Source: Ensifer adhaerens (GTDB lineage Bacteria; Pseudomonadota; Alphaproteobacteria; Rhizobiales; Rhizobiaceae). From it: a stretch of DNA of 64,000 nucleotides. How positions within the stretch are numbered: position 1 is the stretch's first letter; each line of letters begins with the position of its first letter. The notes beneath the pieces were generated by a model. It did no database searches and was not told the origin of the DNA. It worked only from the letters and a program-made list of their open reading frames with translations. Shown one piece after another: positions 36,075 through 45,439 of this stretch. The stretch is taken from positions 248,001 to 312,000 of the forward strand of contig NZ_LAZS01000012.1 of assembly GCF_002007205.1 (NCBI RefSeq), read 5' to 3'. The position numbers were made by a program, and so were the translations under genes.

Positions 36075-36372
36075 CTATGCCCGTAGACGTGGCCGGGCAG
36101 TGTGGCGGGCGGCTTCTTCCAGCACCTCTTCTGCCCGCTGGTTGAGACTCTTTCCCGAAAGCTCAGCAGCAACAGCTGCTTGGCGATGGACTTCGAGATC
36201 GACACGAAAACATCATCTTCGCGGAACAGGGTCTTTGCGGTTCCTTGCCTATTTTCGTACAGGCTTCGAGGTAGTCATCGACGGCCTCTTGGAAAGCCTT
36301 CTTAAGCTCAGCGACGTTGTCGCCGGGAAAGTCGAAAAACACTTCGTCTTCCTCGCCGCCTGCACGGGCACT
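36075..36372 (-). pseudogene. HicB-like antitoxin, truncated and frameshifted
   Basis: Reading leftwards: DEVFFDFPGDNVAELKKAFQEAVDDYLEACTKIG, then KMMF, is the HicB partial RNase H-fold region. Removing one base from the four-base A/T run at 36207-36210 restores RVDLEVHRQAAVAAELSGKSLNQ and a C-terminal RHH-like tail ending at 36075. The N-terminal ~25-30 residues of HicB are missing, and no HicA toxin gene is adjacent. So this is a dead antitoxin, possibly cut by the rearrangement that placed the membrane-protein gene next to it. Confidence 0.75.
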
Positions 36373-36413
36373 GTGGTTGCGCAGGCCGAGAGGGACACGC
36401 GGATTACGTGGCC

Positions 36414-36872
36414 CTATGCGCCGAAAAAGCCGGGTAGATCGGGTTTGGCGGCCATCAACGCTATTATCAGAGCGAAAAGCGAAATCGACGCCAGGCGGCC
36501 GCCCAAAGCGCGCTTGTTTCCCAGAAGCGTGCGAACTGCCAATTTGTCGATTGTGCCTTGAAGGGCTGGATGCACCTGTGCCTCCCATGGCCGCACGAAC
36601 CTGCTTTCGACAGCCATCAAGGCGGCGATCAGGGTGAATGACACCAATAACCAAGGTGTCGATAGCGACCATCCACCCAAAACGATGAGCCCGATTCCTC
36701 CAGCAATCCCTATGCCAGTGAGTACGCCTGCAATCCTGTTGGCGATCAGGGCCAACTTCGCGGCTCCGATTTGCCCTCGCCAGGCGAAAATGAAAAGGAG
36801 CTCCCTTGCTGCAAACAGCAGAAATGCCGTGCCCATGGCTGCGGCATGAATCATCACGACGTTTGCATACAT
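36414..36872 (-). CDS. Small integral membrane protein (DUF2269-like)
   Basis: A 152-residue protein with four hydrophobic segments: MIHAAAMGTAFLLFAARELLF, AGVLTGIGIAGGIGLIVLGGW, a third at LLVSFTLIAALMAV and a C-terminal ASISLFALIIALMAA. This topology and the repeated Gly-rich second helix resemble DUF2269-type membrane proteins of unknown function. ATG 36872 has AAGGTAAC upstream; an upstream in-frame start adds a basic, non-hydrophobic stretch that looks non-coding. No neighbour gives a clear functional hint. Confidence 0.75.
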   Translation of the reverse strand: MYANVVMIHAAAMGTAFLLFAARELLFIFAWRGQIGAAKLALIANRIAGVLTGIGIAGGIGLIVLGGWSLSTPWLLVSFTLIAALMAVESRFVRPWEAQVHPALQGTIDKLAVRTLLGNKRALGGRLASISLFALIIALMAAKPDLPGFFGA

Positions 36873-37158
36873 CTTTGTTACCTTGGTCCGGGGCTTCGAG
36901 AAGCGGCAGCTTAACCGCTCGTGCGGCAGTTTGATTTCGACGCGAGGCTGGTTCTGGTTGTCAGAATTGCTGCGCTTAGACCCCAATTGTGAGCTATCAC
37001 TCGCAAAAATCTACTCGCGTTCGAGAAGCCGTCGATGCGACCGCTGCCCTTCAGATTTCGCCCGGTAATTCGCGCCGTTAGCCGCCCTACATTCACGGGG
37101 CGAGGTCAAGTCACGAAGGGCCCTGCTCGCATCTTTGATGTCTGCCGCCCGAAGAACG

Positions 37159-37782
37159 CTACTTCAGGTAGCGCGTGATCAGCGTTGCCACTTCGTTGAC
37201 GAAGGCCTGAACGTTCCCATCGTTCAGTCTCTCGGGACTATCGATCACGGCTCCGTGCGTCAGCGCTTCCGTGGAACTGACGCAAATGTAGGCGGCCAGG
37301 TCCAGATCCATCGGCCGCAGTTCGGCTTTGCGCAATTCGAGGTAAGCCCTGATCAGCGTGTAGAACTCTCTGTCAAAGCCATCGATCGTGCCGATTCGTC
37401 CTGCGCGTGGCGTTTCCTCCACCAAAACCCGGTGAAGGTCCGGGTTCACACGATGCGCATCGATCATCGTCTTGACCAGCTCGCGCACCGCACTGTCGAT
37501 CGGCAGCGCCGCTACCTTGGCGAGGGTACCCCGCAAGACATCCACCATCTCGCTCTTGTGTCGTTCTATGACGGCAATGACGAGCGCTTCCTTGCTCGGA
37601 AAATATTGATAAAGAGAGCCGATGCTGACGCCTGCCTCGTCGGCAATCCGATTTGTGTTGGCTCGATCAAATCCTTCTTTGATCAAGACACGAGCCGTCG
37701 CCTCGACCAGGACCTCGATCATCGCGCGCGAGCGTTGCTGCGAAGCGGTTTTTCGTGGCGTCAGGAGAGCTTTCTTGTCCAT
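37159..37782 (-). CDS. TetR/AcrR-family transcriptional regulator
   Basis: Repressor of 207 residues. The N-terminal helix-turn-helix is complete: ATARVLIKEGFDRANTNRIADEAGVSIGSLYQYFPSKEAL (residues ~28-67). The C-terminal ligand domain is divergent, as usual. ATG 37782 begins MDKKALLTPRK; the longer open frame upstream overlaps the AraC gene and lacks a start signal. There is no obvious divergent target; the AraC gene ends only 31 bp upstream on the same strand, so the two may be co-transcribed. Confidence 0.9.
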   Translation of the reverse strand: MDKKALLTPRKTASQQRSRAMIEVLVEATARVLIKEGFDRANTNRIADEAGVSIGSLYQYFPSKEALVIAVIERHKSEMVDVLRGTLAKVAALPIDSAVRELVKTMIDAHRVNPDLHRVLVEETPRAGRIGTIDGFDREFYTLIRAYLELRKAELRPMDLDLAAYICVSSTEALTHGAVIDSPERLNDGNVQAFVNEVATLITRYLK

Positions 37783-37813
37783 TCGGCACTGATCCGGTCG
37801 CGGCGGCCCACCT

Positions 37814-38848
37814 TCAATTGGCGATCGATAGCGACTGACGTGGCGTTTCCATTGGCGAGAAGCCGAAGCGTTTCTTATAGCAGGTGGCAAAATACTGGCT
37901 CGATGAGAAGCCGCAATCAAAGGCGATGTTGGTGACGGATTGTGCGCTGCTTTCGAGAAGTTTTCGTGCGGCATTGAGCCGGAGCGTTTGAAGGTAGCGG
38001 ACCGGCGTCATGTTGGTCAGCACCTGGCAATGCTGCGAAAATTGCGTTCGGGAAAGATTGCATTCCGCGGCCATGTTCTCCAGCGTCCAGTCCTCGTCGA
38101 GCGCATGGCGTAGCCGCTTCAGGAAGATCTCGACCGTGCGCTTGGAACTTGCGAGAGCAAGATCAAGGACCGGCGCCTGGCTTTCCAGCATCTGGCGGAA
38201 TTGCAGCAGCATCATCGAAATCAAGAGGCGCAGATGCGCTTCCCCGCCCTCGATATCGCCGCCTGCCACCACGTCGTGGATATCGAGGAAGGTGCGGGCG
38301 ACCTCGCGTGAGGCGTTGTAGGAAATCTGTTCGTTCTTCGACAGAAGTTCGCTTAGCCGTTTTCTGTCGCGCTCCGGCCAGCCGATCCACTCGGGCCAGA
38401 GCCAGGTTTCGTGCGGGCGCCGTACGCCCATATCCATGAGCACCCAGATGATGTGGCTGGCGCCGACATTGGGATCGCCGAGTGCGTGCAGCTGCCAGGG
38501 CCGCACGACGAACATCTGGCCTTCGTTGATGGTCGTCCTGCGGCCATCCATGGTTATCGTCAGTGAGCCGCGTGCCAGATAGGCGATCTTGACCCCCTCG
38601 TTGCAATGTTCGCGCAGCCCCCAGTCCTGTGGGGTCGTCGCATCCCATCCACCGACGGAACAGACCTGCGGCAGCGCCGCGCCGAGGTCGATGCCAGGAT
38701 AGCCGCGTCGCGTCCAGGCGTTGAGCGACACCTGGCCGGCAAGCGAGGCCTTCATCAGGTCCTGGCAATTGCCCGCATAGAGCAGGGCGCCCGGCTCGCG
38801 GAAGACCGCGGGCCGATTGACCGCCCGTTCGTTGCTGCTCCTCGTCAT
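37814..38848 (-). CDS. AraC-family transcriptional regulator
   Basis: A 344-residue regulator with an N-terminal cupin-like sugar-sensing half (ITMDGRRTTINEGQMFVVRPWQLH near residue 100-125) and a C-terminal double helix-turn-helix (ENMAAECNLSRTQFSQH; SVTNIAFDCGFSSSQYFATCYKKRFG). The ATG has GGGGGAGC upstream. It is divergent from the isomerase/CUT2 transporter operon starting at 39011, so it is the probable activator of that operon, responding to the imported sugar. Confidence 0.94.
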   Translation of the reverse strand: MTRSSNERAVNRPAVFREPGALLYAGNCQDLMKASLAGQVSLNAWTRRGYPGIDLGAALPQVCSVGGWDATTPQDWGLREHCNEGVKIAYLARGSLTITMDGRRTTINEGQMFVVRPWQLHALGDPNVGASHIIWVLMDMGVRRPHETWLWPEWIGWPERDRKRLSELLSKNEQISYNASREVARTFLDIHDVVAGGDIEGGEAHLRLLISMMLLQFRQMLESQAPVLDLALASSKRTVEIFLKRLRHALDEDWTLENMAAECNLSRTQFSQHCQVLTNMTPVRYLQTLRLNAARKLLESSAQSVTNIAFDCGFSSSQYFATCYKKRFGFSPMETPRQSLSIAN

Positions 38849-39010
38849 GCTGCTCCCCCGCAGATGTATAAAATTTACCAGTCGTCTATTTCGAACGCAG
38901 GCAGCGATTTATTGCGCAATGCTTGGACATCATCAAGCGGCATTTTGGAGACGCTGGTGATTTGCCGTTGAAACTCAATGGCATGGGGGAGAATTGGGAG
39001 GATTTTGCCG

Positions 39011-39877
39011 GTGCGGATAGGCTTCCACACGGACGCGTTCAACTCGGCCTACTGGTCGTTTGAAAAATGCTTGCAATGGGCAAGCGACAACGATTTGCAC
39101 TTCATCGAGTGTGGTCTGATCGACGGCGTGAGCTGGATCCACGGACCGGGCTACCAACCGCATGTCGCGCTCTATGAGGATCCTGTCCTGTTGCGCCGCA
39201 AGATGGACCGCTACGGCGTGCGTTTTTCGCAGGTCGATGCGGCCTATCCGCTGTCTGGCGAGGACGGGCCGCTCAGGGGTGTGCCCTATGTGCTGAAGTC
39301 GATTGCCTGGGCCGCGCAGGCCGGCAGTCCCTGCGTCGACACCACCGACGGGCTTCATATGCCGCCTGGCCTTACCGAAGAAGAGTCGATGGCGCTGATG
39401 CAGCGCAGTTACGAGAAGATCGTCGAAGTGGCCGAAGCGCACGAGATCGTCGTCAACATCGAGCCCCATGGCCATTTCACGACGCGTCCTGAATTCATGG
39501 AGCGCATGCTCGCCTTTGCAGATAGCAAGTGGCTGCGCATGAACATGGACACCGGCAACACCTTCATCGCCGGCCAGGAGCCGACGCAGTTTCTGAAGCG
39601 GTTCATCGACAGGGTATCCCATGTCCATCTGAAGGACGTTTCGCTGTCGCTGGCAGCGGCTGCCCGCGGCGGGCAAACCGGGATCGCGGTCAGCCATTGC
39701 GCGCTCGGCGATGGCGTCAATGCCGAGAACATCAAGGCTTGCCTCGCCATGCTTCGCGACCATGGCTATGACGGCGTACTCAGCCTCGAATGCGAAGGCG
39801 CCGCTGGCCCGATGATCGAAACGTCACTGGCCTGGATCCGCGCGACGTGTCGCGATCTCGGCATTTCGCTGAAGTGA
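39011..39877 (+). CDS. Sugar phosphate isomerase/epimerase family protein
   Basis: TIM-barrel enzyme of 288 residues. Metal-binding residues are suggested by Glu in IVVNIEPHGHF, Asp in LRMNMDTGNTF, His in VSHVHLKD and Glu in GVLSLECEG. The pattern fits the xylose-isomerase-like epimerase family. GTG 39011 is preferred because GGGAGGA lies 8 bases upstream; TTG 39005 and ATG 38978 are in frame but badly spaced. It pairs with a second epimerase gene starting 7 bp after its stop. Confidence 0.88.
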   Translation: MRIGFHTDAFNSAYWSFEKCLQWASDNDLHFIECGLIDGVSWIHGPGYQPHVALYEDPVLLRRKMDRYGVRFSQVDAAYPLSGEDGPLRGVPYVLKSIAWAAQAGSPCVDTTDGLHMPPGLTEEESMALMQRSYEKIVEVAEAHEIVVNIEPHGHFTTRPEFMERMLAFADSKWLRMNMDTGNTFIAGQEPTQFLKRFIDRVSHVHLKDVSLSLAAAARGGQTGIAVSHCALGDGVNAENIKACLAMLRDHGYDGVLSLECEGAAGPMIETSLAWIRATCRDLGISLK

Positions 39878-39884
39878 GCGCGTC

Positions 39885-40733
39885 ATGAAGCTTGGTATTA
39901 ATCTCCTTTGCCTGACCGATTTCGTCGAGGAGAGGCATCTCGACAATATCGGCCGGTTGCGCGATCTCGGCTATGATGGCGTCGAAGTGCCGGTTCTCTC
40001 GGGCGAGGTCGGTCACTATGAACGCCTGGGCCGCGAACTGGACGGGCTCGGCCTTGGCCGGTCCACCACATCGATCGTCCCGACGCCCGAGGCAAACCCC
40101 ATCAGTTGCGATGCCGAAGTGCGGGCGCGCGGGCTCGCCCATCTCGATTGGGCGCTGGACTGCGCAATAGCGCTTGGTGCTGAAAGCATGGGTGGGCCGT
40201 TTCATGCACCGATCGGCTTCTTTACCGGCAGGGGGGCCAGCGAAGACGAGTTGAAGTATGGGGCAGACGCCCATCATGCGCTCGCAGAGCGCGCCGCGGC
40301 CAACGGCATGCATTTGAGCCTCGAGCCGCTCAATCGCTTCGAGACCTATTATCTCAACACAATGGAGCAGGCGCGTGCCTATGTGGATCGCGTGGCGCAT
40401 CCTGCCTTCAAGATCATGTACGACACGTTCCATGCCAATGTGGAGGAGCGTCGGCCGGAGGCGGCGATCCGCCTGATTGGCCAGGATATCGGCGTCTTCC
40501 ATGTCTCCGAGAACGATCGTGGCATACCCGGGCGGGGGCATATCGACTTTGGCGCGATGTTCACGGTGTTGAAGGAGATCGGCTATGACGGTTGGCTGAC
40601 GCTTGAGGCATTCGGCGCCGGGCTGCCGGCGATCGCGACGGCGACCCGCGTCTGGCGGCCGTTGTTTCCCGACTTCGATACGCTCTTTTCCGAGAGCGCG
40701 ACATTCATCCGCAAGACATGGGCTGCTGCATGA
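39885..40733 (+). CDS. D-tagatose/D-allulose 3-epimerase-like protein
   Basis: A 282-residue TIM-barrel epimerase. The DTE/DPE-type signatures are present: LSLEPLNRFETYYLNT (metal Glu), IMYDTFHANVEE (metal Asp), FHVSENDRGIPGRGHIDF (His/Glu region) and LTLEAFG (second catalytic Glu). These enzymes epimerise free ketoses at C3 with Mn or Co. The stop overlaps the ATG of the CUT2 ATPase gene, so it belongs to a rare-sugar uptake and catabolism operon. The exact ketose is not readable. Confidence 0.88.
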   Translation: MKLGINLLCLTDFVEERHLDNIGRLRDLGYDGVEVPVLSGEVGHYERLGRELDGLGLGRSTTSIVPTPEANPISCDAEVRARGLAHLDWALDCAIALGAESMGGPFHAPIGFFTGRGASEDELKYGADAHHALAERAAANGMHLSLEPLNRFETYYLNTMEQARAYVDRVAHPAFKIMYDTFHANVEERRPEAAIRLIGQDIGVFHVSENDRGIPGRGHIDFGAMFTVLKEIGYDGWLTLEAFGAGLPAIATATRVWRPLFPDFDTLFSESATFIRKTWAAA

Positions 40734-42244
40734 ACACGAAACACCCCGCTATCGAGATGCGCGGCATCACCAAGAGTTTTCCCGGCGTCAAGGCGCTGAA
40801 AAACGTCAGCTTCTCCGCGCATTGCGGCGAGGTTCATGCGCTGGCTGGCGAGAACGGCGCGGGCAAATCGACGCTGATGAAGATCCTCTCCGGCATCTAT
40901 CGGCCGGACGGAGGCTCAGTCGTTGTGAACGGCGAAGAGCGGCATTTCACGCATCCGCTTGCGGCGATCCGCGCGGGCATTGCCGTCATCTACCAGGAAT
41001 TCTCCCTGCTGCCCGAGCGAACCGTCGCACAGAACATCTTCCTCGGCCGCGAGCCGACGCGTCGCGGTCTGATCGACCACAAGGCGATGAACGACGAAGC
41101 GCGGCGCGCACTTGCGCTCTTCGGCTCGGCGCACCGGATCGAGCCGAGCACTGTTGTTGCCGACCTCGACGTCGCCAGCCAGCAACTCGTCGAGATCGCC
41201 AAGGCGGTGTCGCTCGAGGCAAAGGTGATCGTGATGGACGAGCCGACGGCAGCGCTGAACGAGGCCGAATGCGAGGTGCTCTTCGGTCTCGTCGACACCT
41301 TGAAGAAGAGCGGTGTGGCGATCGTCTACATCACCCACCGCATGCCCGAAATCACGCGGCTGGCCAATCGTGTTACCGTGCTTAAGGATGGCGAGGTGGC
41401 GGTGCGCTTTGACCATGTGCCTGAGCCCGAGGCGATCGTACGAGCCATGGTGGGCCGCGACCTTGGCGATTTCTATGCGGAACCGGCAGCACCGCAGGAG
41501 ATCGGCGACGTCGTGCTCTCAGTCCACAATGCCGGCAACGAACGGCTGAAAAATGTGTCCTTCGAACTGCGCGCAGGCGAGATCGTCGGTTTCTCCGGCT
41601 TGCAAGGGGCAGGGCGCGTCGCGCTCGCGCAAGCGATATTCGGCCTTTCTCCCTTCACCGAGGGTGAGATTACCCTTTCCGGCAAGCCGGCGCGGTTCAC
41701 CAGTCCGCGCGAGGCGATCCGCGCCGGGGTCGGGTTGCTTCCGGGCGATCGCAAGGCCGAAGCGCTGGTGTTGATGCAATCGGTCGTCGACAACGGCATG
41801 CTTACGTCTCGCGCACTCTCGGGCCTTTCCGGCAATGCCAATGCGACGCCTTTCGTTTCGGCGGAAGCGATGGAAAAGCTGCTGCGCGAACTCGACGTGC
41901 GCGCCGGCAGCTTTGCCCAGGACATCAAGGCGCTGTCGGGCGGCAACCAGCAGAAAGCCATCGTTGCGCGCTGGCTGGCGCTGGCGCCTCGGCTGTTGAT
42001 CTTCATCGAGCCGACCCGCGGCATCGACGTCAATGCCAAGGCCGGGATCTACCACCTGATGCGCGATCTCGCGCGCAAGGGCACGGCCATCATGATGGTC
42101 TCGTCCGATCTCCCGGAGGTTCTCGGCGTATCCGACCGCGTCCTTGTGATGCGGAACGGCGAACTCGTCGCGGCGTTTTCGCGCGGGGCCTCTGAAGCCG
42201 ATGTGATGTTGGCGGCAACTGGCGAGGAGGCGGTGGCAGCATGA
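40730..42244 (+). CDS. CUT2 sugar ABC transporter ATP-binding protein (RbsA-like, double ATPase)
   Basis: A 504-residue tandem ATPase. Domain 1 has Walker A GENGAGKST near 41, the RbsA-type degenerate signature LDVASQQLVEIAKA and Walker B VIVMDEPTAAL. Domain 2 has the degenerate P-loop GLQGAGRVALAQ typical of RbsA/XylG second halves, signature LSGGNQQK and Walker B LLIFIEPTRGID. The Ile in the Walker B (FIEP rather than FDEP) also occurs in the domain-2 branch. ATG 40730 overlaps the upstream stop. Confidence 0.95.
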   Translation: MNTKHPAIEMRGITKSFPGVKALKNVSFSAHCGEVHALAGENGAGKSTLMKILSGIYRPDGGSVVVNGEERHFTHPLAAIRAGIAVIYQEFSLLPERTVAQNIFLGREPTRRGLIDHKAMNDEARRALALFGSAHRIEPSTVVADLDVASQQLVEIAKAVSLEAKVIVMDEPTAALNEAECEVLFGLVDTLKKSGVAIVYITHRMPEITRLANRVTVLKDGEVAVRFDHVPEPEAIVRAMVGRDLGDFYAEPAAPQEIGDVVLSVHNAGNERLKNVSFELRAGEIVGFSGLQGAGRVALAQAIFGLSPFTEGEITLSGKPARFTSPREAIRAGVGLLPGDRKAEALVLMQSVVDNGMLTSRALSGLSGNANATPFVSAEAMEKLLRELDVRAGSFAQDIKALSGGNQQKAIVARWLALAPRLLIFIEPTRGIDVNAKAGIYHLMRDLARKGTAIMMVSSDLPEVLGVSDRVLVMRNGELVAAFSRGASEADVMLAATGEEAVAA

Positions 42245-43221
42245 ACAAGGCAACTCTCCTCCGCCGTCCGGCGTGGCGCATGGAACAGTGCGCTCCGGCG
42301 CTGCTGCTCGGCCTGGCCGTCCTCATCTATGTCGCGATTGCGCTCAGCCTCGGCCTGACACGCTTCCTGACACCGGAGGCAACCGTCTCCATCCTGAACC
42401 GGTCCGTCGCGCTCGGCATTACCGCCGTCGGGCAGACCTTCACCATCCTCGTCGGCTCGATCGACTTGTCGGTGGCCCATCTCATCTCGGCCTCGGCCGT
42501 GGTTTCCTCCGCGATCATGAACGGCGATCCGGCGATGATGGTGCCGGCCGTTGTTGCGGTGCTCGTGATGGGGGCCGTGGTCGGAACGCTCAACGGGCTT
42601 CTCATCACCCGCCTCGACGTCAACCCGCTGATCGCGACGCTCGGTATGGCGCTCATTATCCAGGGCTGTCTTGCCTCCTTTTACGGCCGGTTCGACGGCT
42701 CGGTGCCGGATGCGTTCCAGTATTTCGCCTATGGCGAGGTGCTCGGGCTGCCGGTCAGCCTGATCGTTCTGGCGCTGCTGGTTCTTGGCGCATGGATCGT
42801 GCTGCGCTTCACGCGCTTCGGCTCCAACATCTATTCGGTTGGTGGCAACCGCGACACGGCGCGCGCGGCCGGCATCAACACGACGCGGGTCGTCATGGCG
42901 AGCCATATCATCTGCAGCCTTTGCGCGGCGCTCGCCGGCCTCTATCTGGCCAGCCGCCTGAAATCCGGCTCGCCGTGGATCGGTACGGAGGGCGCCTATG
43001 ATCTGGAATCGATTGCCGTCGTCGTCATCGGCGGGACGATCCTCTCCGGCGGCAAGGGCGGGATCTGGGGCACGGTTGCCGGCGTGATCATTTTCTCGCT
43101 GATCGATTCCATCTTCAATCTCGCCGGCATCGACGCCTTCGCCAAGCAGGTGATGCGCGGCATCATCATCGTCGCCGCCGTCGCCTTCTACGCAGTCCGT
43201 TCAAAGAGGATAGTGGCATGA
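42241..43221 (+). CDS. CUT2 sugar ABC transporter permease (RbsC-like) 1
   Basis: Permease of 326 residues with 8-10 hydrophobic segments. The family motif ILVGSIDLSVAHLISASAV (residues ~61-80) and NGLLITRLDVNPLIATLGM are characteristic of RbsC/XylH. The C-terminal GGTILSGGKGGIWGTVAG loop is also conserved. It overlaps the ATPase and second-permease genes by four bases each. A pair of different permeases (rather than one homodimer) is a known arrangement in AI-2, erythritol and similar systems. Confidence 0.93.
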   Translation: MNKATLLRRPAWRMEQCAPALLLGLAVLIYVAIALSLGLTRFLTPEATVSILNRSVALGITAVGQTFTILVGSIDLSVAHLISASAVVSSAIMNGDPAMMVPAVVAVLVMGAVVGTLNGLLITRLDVNPLIATLGMALIIQGCLASFYGRFDGSVPDAFQYFAYGEVLGLPVSLIVLALLVLGAWIVLRFTRFGSNIYSVGGNRDTARAAGINTTRVVMASHIICSLCAALAGLYLASRLKSGSPWIGTEGAYDLESIAVVVIGGTILSGGKGGIWGTVAGVIIFSLIDSIFNLAGIDAFAKQVMRGIIIVAAVAFYAVRSKRIVA

Positions 43222-44219
43222 TCCAGGAAACCGTCGGCTCCGCAAAGACGCGCGGCGTGGCAAGCATTGGGCGGCTGCCGAAGATCAATCCCGTCTTCTT
43301 CGTGCTGGCAGCCCTTCTCGTTGCCATCACGTTTTCGAACCCGAACTTCATCGAGCCCACCGGCTACATGAATTTCCTGAAGCGAGCCGCTCCTCTTGCC
43401 ATCCTCGCGGCCGGCCAAATCTACGTCATCGTCTCCGGCGGTTTTGACCTTTCCGCAGGCTCGCTCATCACGCTGACGGTCGTCGGCTCGTCGATGCTGC
43501 TCGACAACAGTGCCGATGCGACCTGGTGGGTGATTGCGGTCATGTATGCGGTGGGGCTTGCCGTCGGCGTGGTGAACGGCCTGGTCGTTTCCTACCTCCG
43601 GGTGCCGTCATTGATCGCCACGCTCGGCATGATGATCACGCTCAATGGTGCAGCCTTCATGTGGTCGAGCGGATCACCGCGCGGCTACCTGCCGGAGACG
43701 TTCCGCTTCTTTGGGCGCGCCAGCATTCAGGGCATTCCATTGATCCAGTTCCTGCCGGTGGCATTGCTGGTGCTGTTGGTCGTCGGCTTCATCCTGTTCT
43801 GGCTCATGCATCGCACCAATCTCGGGCGCATGCTGCATGCGCTCGGCGACAATCCGCGCGCGGCGCAAATGTCGGGTGTGCCGATCGAGAGGGTGCGCAT
43901 CATCGCCTTTGTCGCCTCGTCGCTGAGCGCGGTGACGGCCGGCATCCTGCTCGGCGGATTTGCGGGCGTATCAACCGACGTCGGCGTCGGCTACGAGCTG
44001 CAGGCGATCACTGCCTGCGTGATCGGCGGAGCGCAGCTTCTCGGCGGCCGCGGCTCCGTGCCGGCCTCGATTGCAGGCGCGCTGACGCTGACCGCCATCT
44101 TCACGCTGCTCAATTTCATCGGACTGCCGAAGCCGACGCGCGATGTCGTCCAGGGCCTGATCCTGATCGCGGCAGTCGTGCTTGCCACCTACCGGCGCAA
44201 TCGCGCCGGCGGGACCTGA
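43218..44219 (+). CDS. CUT2 sugar ABC transporter permease (RbsC-like) 2
   Basis: Second permease, 333 residues, same topology: VIVSGGFDLSAGSLITLTVV near residue 70, NGLVVSYLRVPSLIATLGMM, and GGAQLLGGRGSVPASIAGA near the end. It is clearly paralogous to permease 1 but not a recent duplicate. A bulged hairpin follows before the binding-protein gene. Confidence 0.93.
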   Translation: MIQETVGSAKTRGVASIGRLPKINPVFFVLAALLVAITFSNPNFIEPTGYMNFLKRAAPLAILAAGQIYVIVSGGFDLSAGSLITLTVVGSSMLLDNSADATWWVIAVMYAVGLAVGVVNGLVVSYLRVPSLIATLGMMITLNGAAFMWSSGSPRGYLPETFRFFGRASIQGIPLIQFLPVALLVLLVVGFILFWLMHRTNLGRMLHALGDNPRAAQMSGVPIERVRIIAFVASSLSAVTAGILLGGFAGVSTDVGVGYELQAITACVIGGAQLLGGRGSVPASIAGALTLTAIFTLLNFIGLPKPTRDVVQGLILIAAVVLATYRRNRAGGT

Positions 44220-44231
44220 TTTCGAGGGTCA

Positions 44232-44263
44232 GAGCGGATGCGGGCGCTTTCCGCATTCCGCTC
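44232..44263 (+). promoter_or_regulatory. Hairpin between permease and binding-protein genes
   Basis: GAGCGGATGCGG (from 44232) pairs with CCGCATTCCGCTC (ending 44263) with one bulged A. No T-run. It lies upstream of the binding-protein cistron and may mark an mRNA processing or stabilising site that lets the receptor be expressed above the permeases. Confidence 0.65.
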
Positions 44264-44310
44264 CAGGCCATCGGGAGGAACTGAAAAATCATGATCAATG
44301 GGAGTGAGAC

Positions 44311-45435
44311 ATGAAAAGATTGCTGACCGCCGCACTTTCGGCGGCACTCGTCGCCGGCACGGCGCATAGCCAACAGCTGAACTTCGACGATACTGCCGAG
44401 TTCGACAGACAGCGGACGCTGCTGACGGCCAAGGCCAATGGTCCGGAAGGGGAGCCTTGGGAGCAGTACTACGGCGACCAGATGGCCGACACCGCAAAGT
44501 ACAAGAAGCCAGGTCCCTACACGATCTGCTTCTCGAACGCCGGCGTGAACAATGCCTGGCGGGTGACCGGCTGGACGAACATGCAGGCCGAAGTGAAGCT
44601 CCATCCGGAAATCAAGGAGCTCATTCACGTCGATGCCGAAGGGTCCGACGACAAACAAATCGCCGACATCGACGACCTCATCAATGGCGGCAAATGCTCG
44701 GCTCTGATCGTCTCGCCGAATACGACGGCAGCCCTGACGCCGGCAGTCGAAAAGGCCTGCGCCAAGCTGCCGGTGATCGTCTTCGACCGTGGCGTCAACA
44801 CCAAATGCCCGGTCACCTTCATCCATCCGGTCGGCGGCTATGGCTTCGGTATCCAGGCAGGCGAGTTCGTGGCGGCCACTGCACCCGCGGGCGCCGACGT
44901 CCTGATGCTGCGCATCGTACCGGGTGTCGATGTGCTCGAGACCCGCGCGTCCGCAGCCAAGCGCATTTTCAAGGAGACAGGGCTGAACGTCATCGGCGAG
45001 GAATTCACCGAGGGCGACAATGCCAAGACCAAGTCGATCGTCGAAGACTACCTGCAACGCGGCAAAATCGATGCCATCTGGATGGACGCTGGTGCCACAG
45101 CGGTTGCAGCCCTCGAAGCCTTCGAGGATGCGGGCCTGCCGCCTCCGATCATTACCGGGGAAGACCAGCAGGACTTCCTGGTCAAGTGGAAGGCGGAAGG
45201 CTTCAAGGCGATAGCCCCGACCTATCCGACCTACCAATGGCGCACGCCGATCATCGCGGCGGTGAAGGTGCTGCAGGGCGAGGCGGTGCCGGGTCCGGAA
45301 TGGGTAATGCCGCAGCCGGCGATCACGGCAGAAACGCTCGATCAATATGTCGATGCCAAGATGCCACCCCTGCATCACGCCATGTGCGGCTGCGAGAAGC
45401 TGCCGGACTATCCCGCCGCCTGGGGTGGAAAGTAA
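44311..45435 (+). CDS. CUT2 sugar ABC transporter periplasmic binding protein
   Basis: Secreted receptor of 374 residues. Signal peptide 1-20 (TAALSAALVAGTAHS). The mature fold is the ribose-binding type: YTICFSNAGVNNAWRVTGWTNM, INGGKCSALIVSPNTTAAL and the VIVFDRGVNT hinge. It is longer than RbsB by about 70 residues, owing to an N-terminal extension (QLNFDDTAEFDRQRTLL) and a C-terminal Cys-containing tail (HHAMCGCEKLPDYP). Last gene of the 39011-45435 operon; an RBS GGGAGTGAG precedes the ATG. Confidence 0.93.
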   Translation: MKRLLTAALSAALVAGTAHSQQLNFDDTAEFDRQRTLLTAKANGPEGEPWEQYYGDQMADTAKYKKPGPYTICFSNAGVNNAWRVTGWTNMQAEVKLHPEIKELIHVDAEGSDDKQIADIDDLINGGKCSALIVSPNTTAALTPAVEKACAKLPVIVFDRGVNTKCPVTFIHPVGGYGFGIQAGEFVAATAPAGADVLMLRIVPGVDVLETRASAAKRIFKETGLNVIGEEFTEGDNAKTKSIVEDYLQRGKIDAIWMDAGATAVAALEAFEDAGLPPPIITGEDQQDFLVKWKAEGFKAIAPTYPTYQWRTPIIAAVKVLQGEAVPGPEWVMPQPAITAETLDQYVDAKMPPLHHAMCGCEKLPDYPAAWGGK

Positions 45436-45439
45436 GCTT

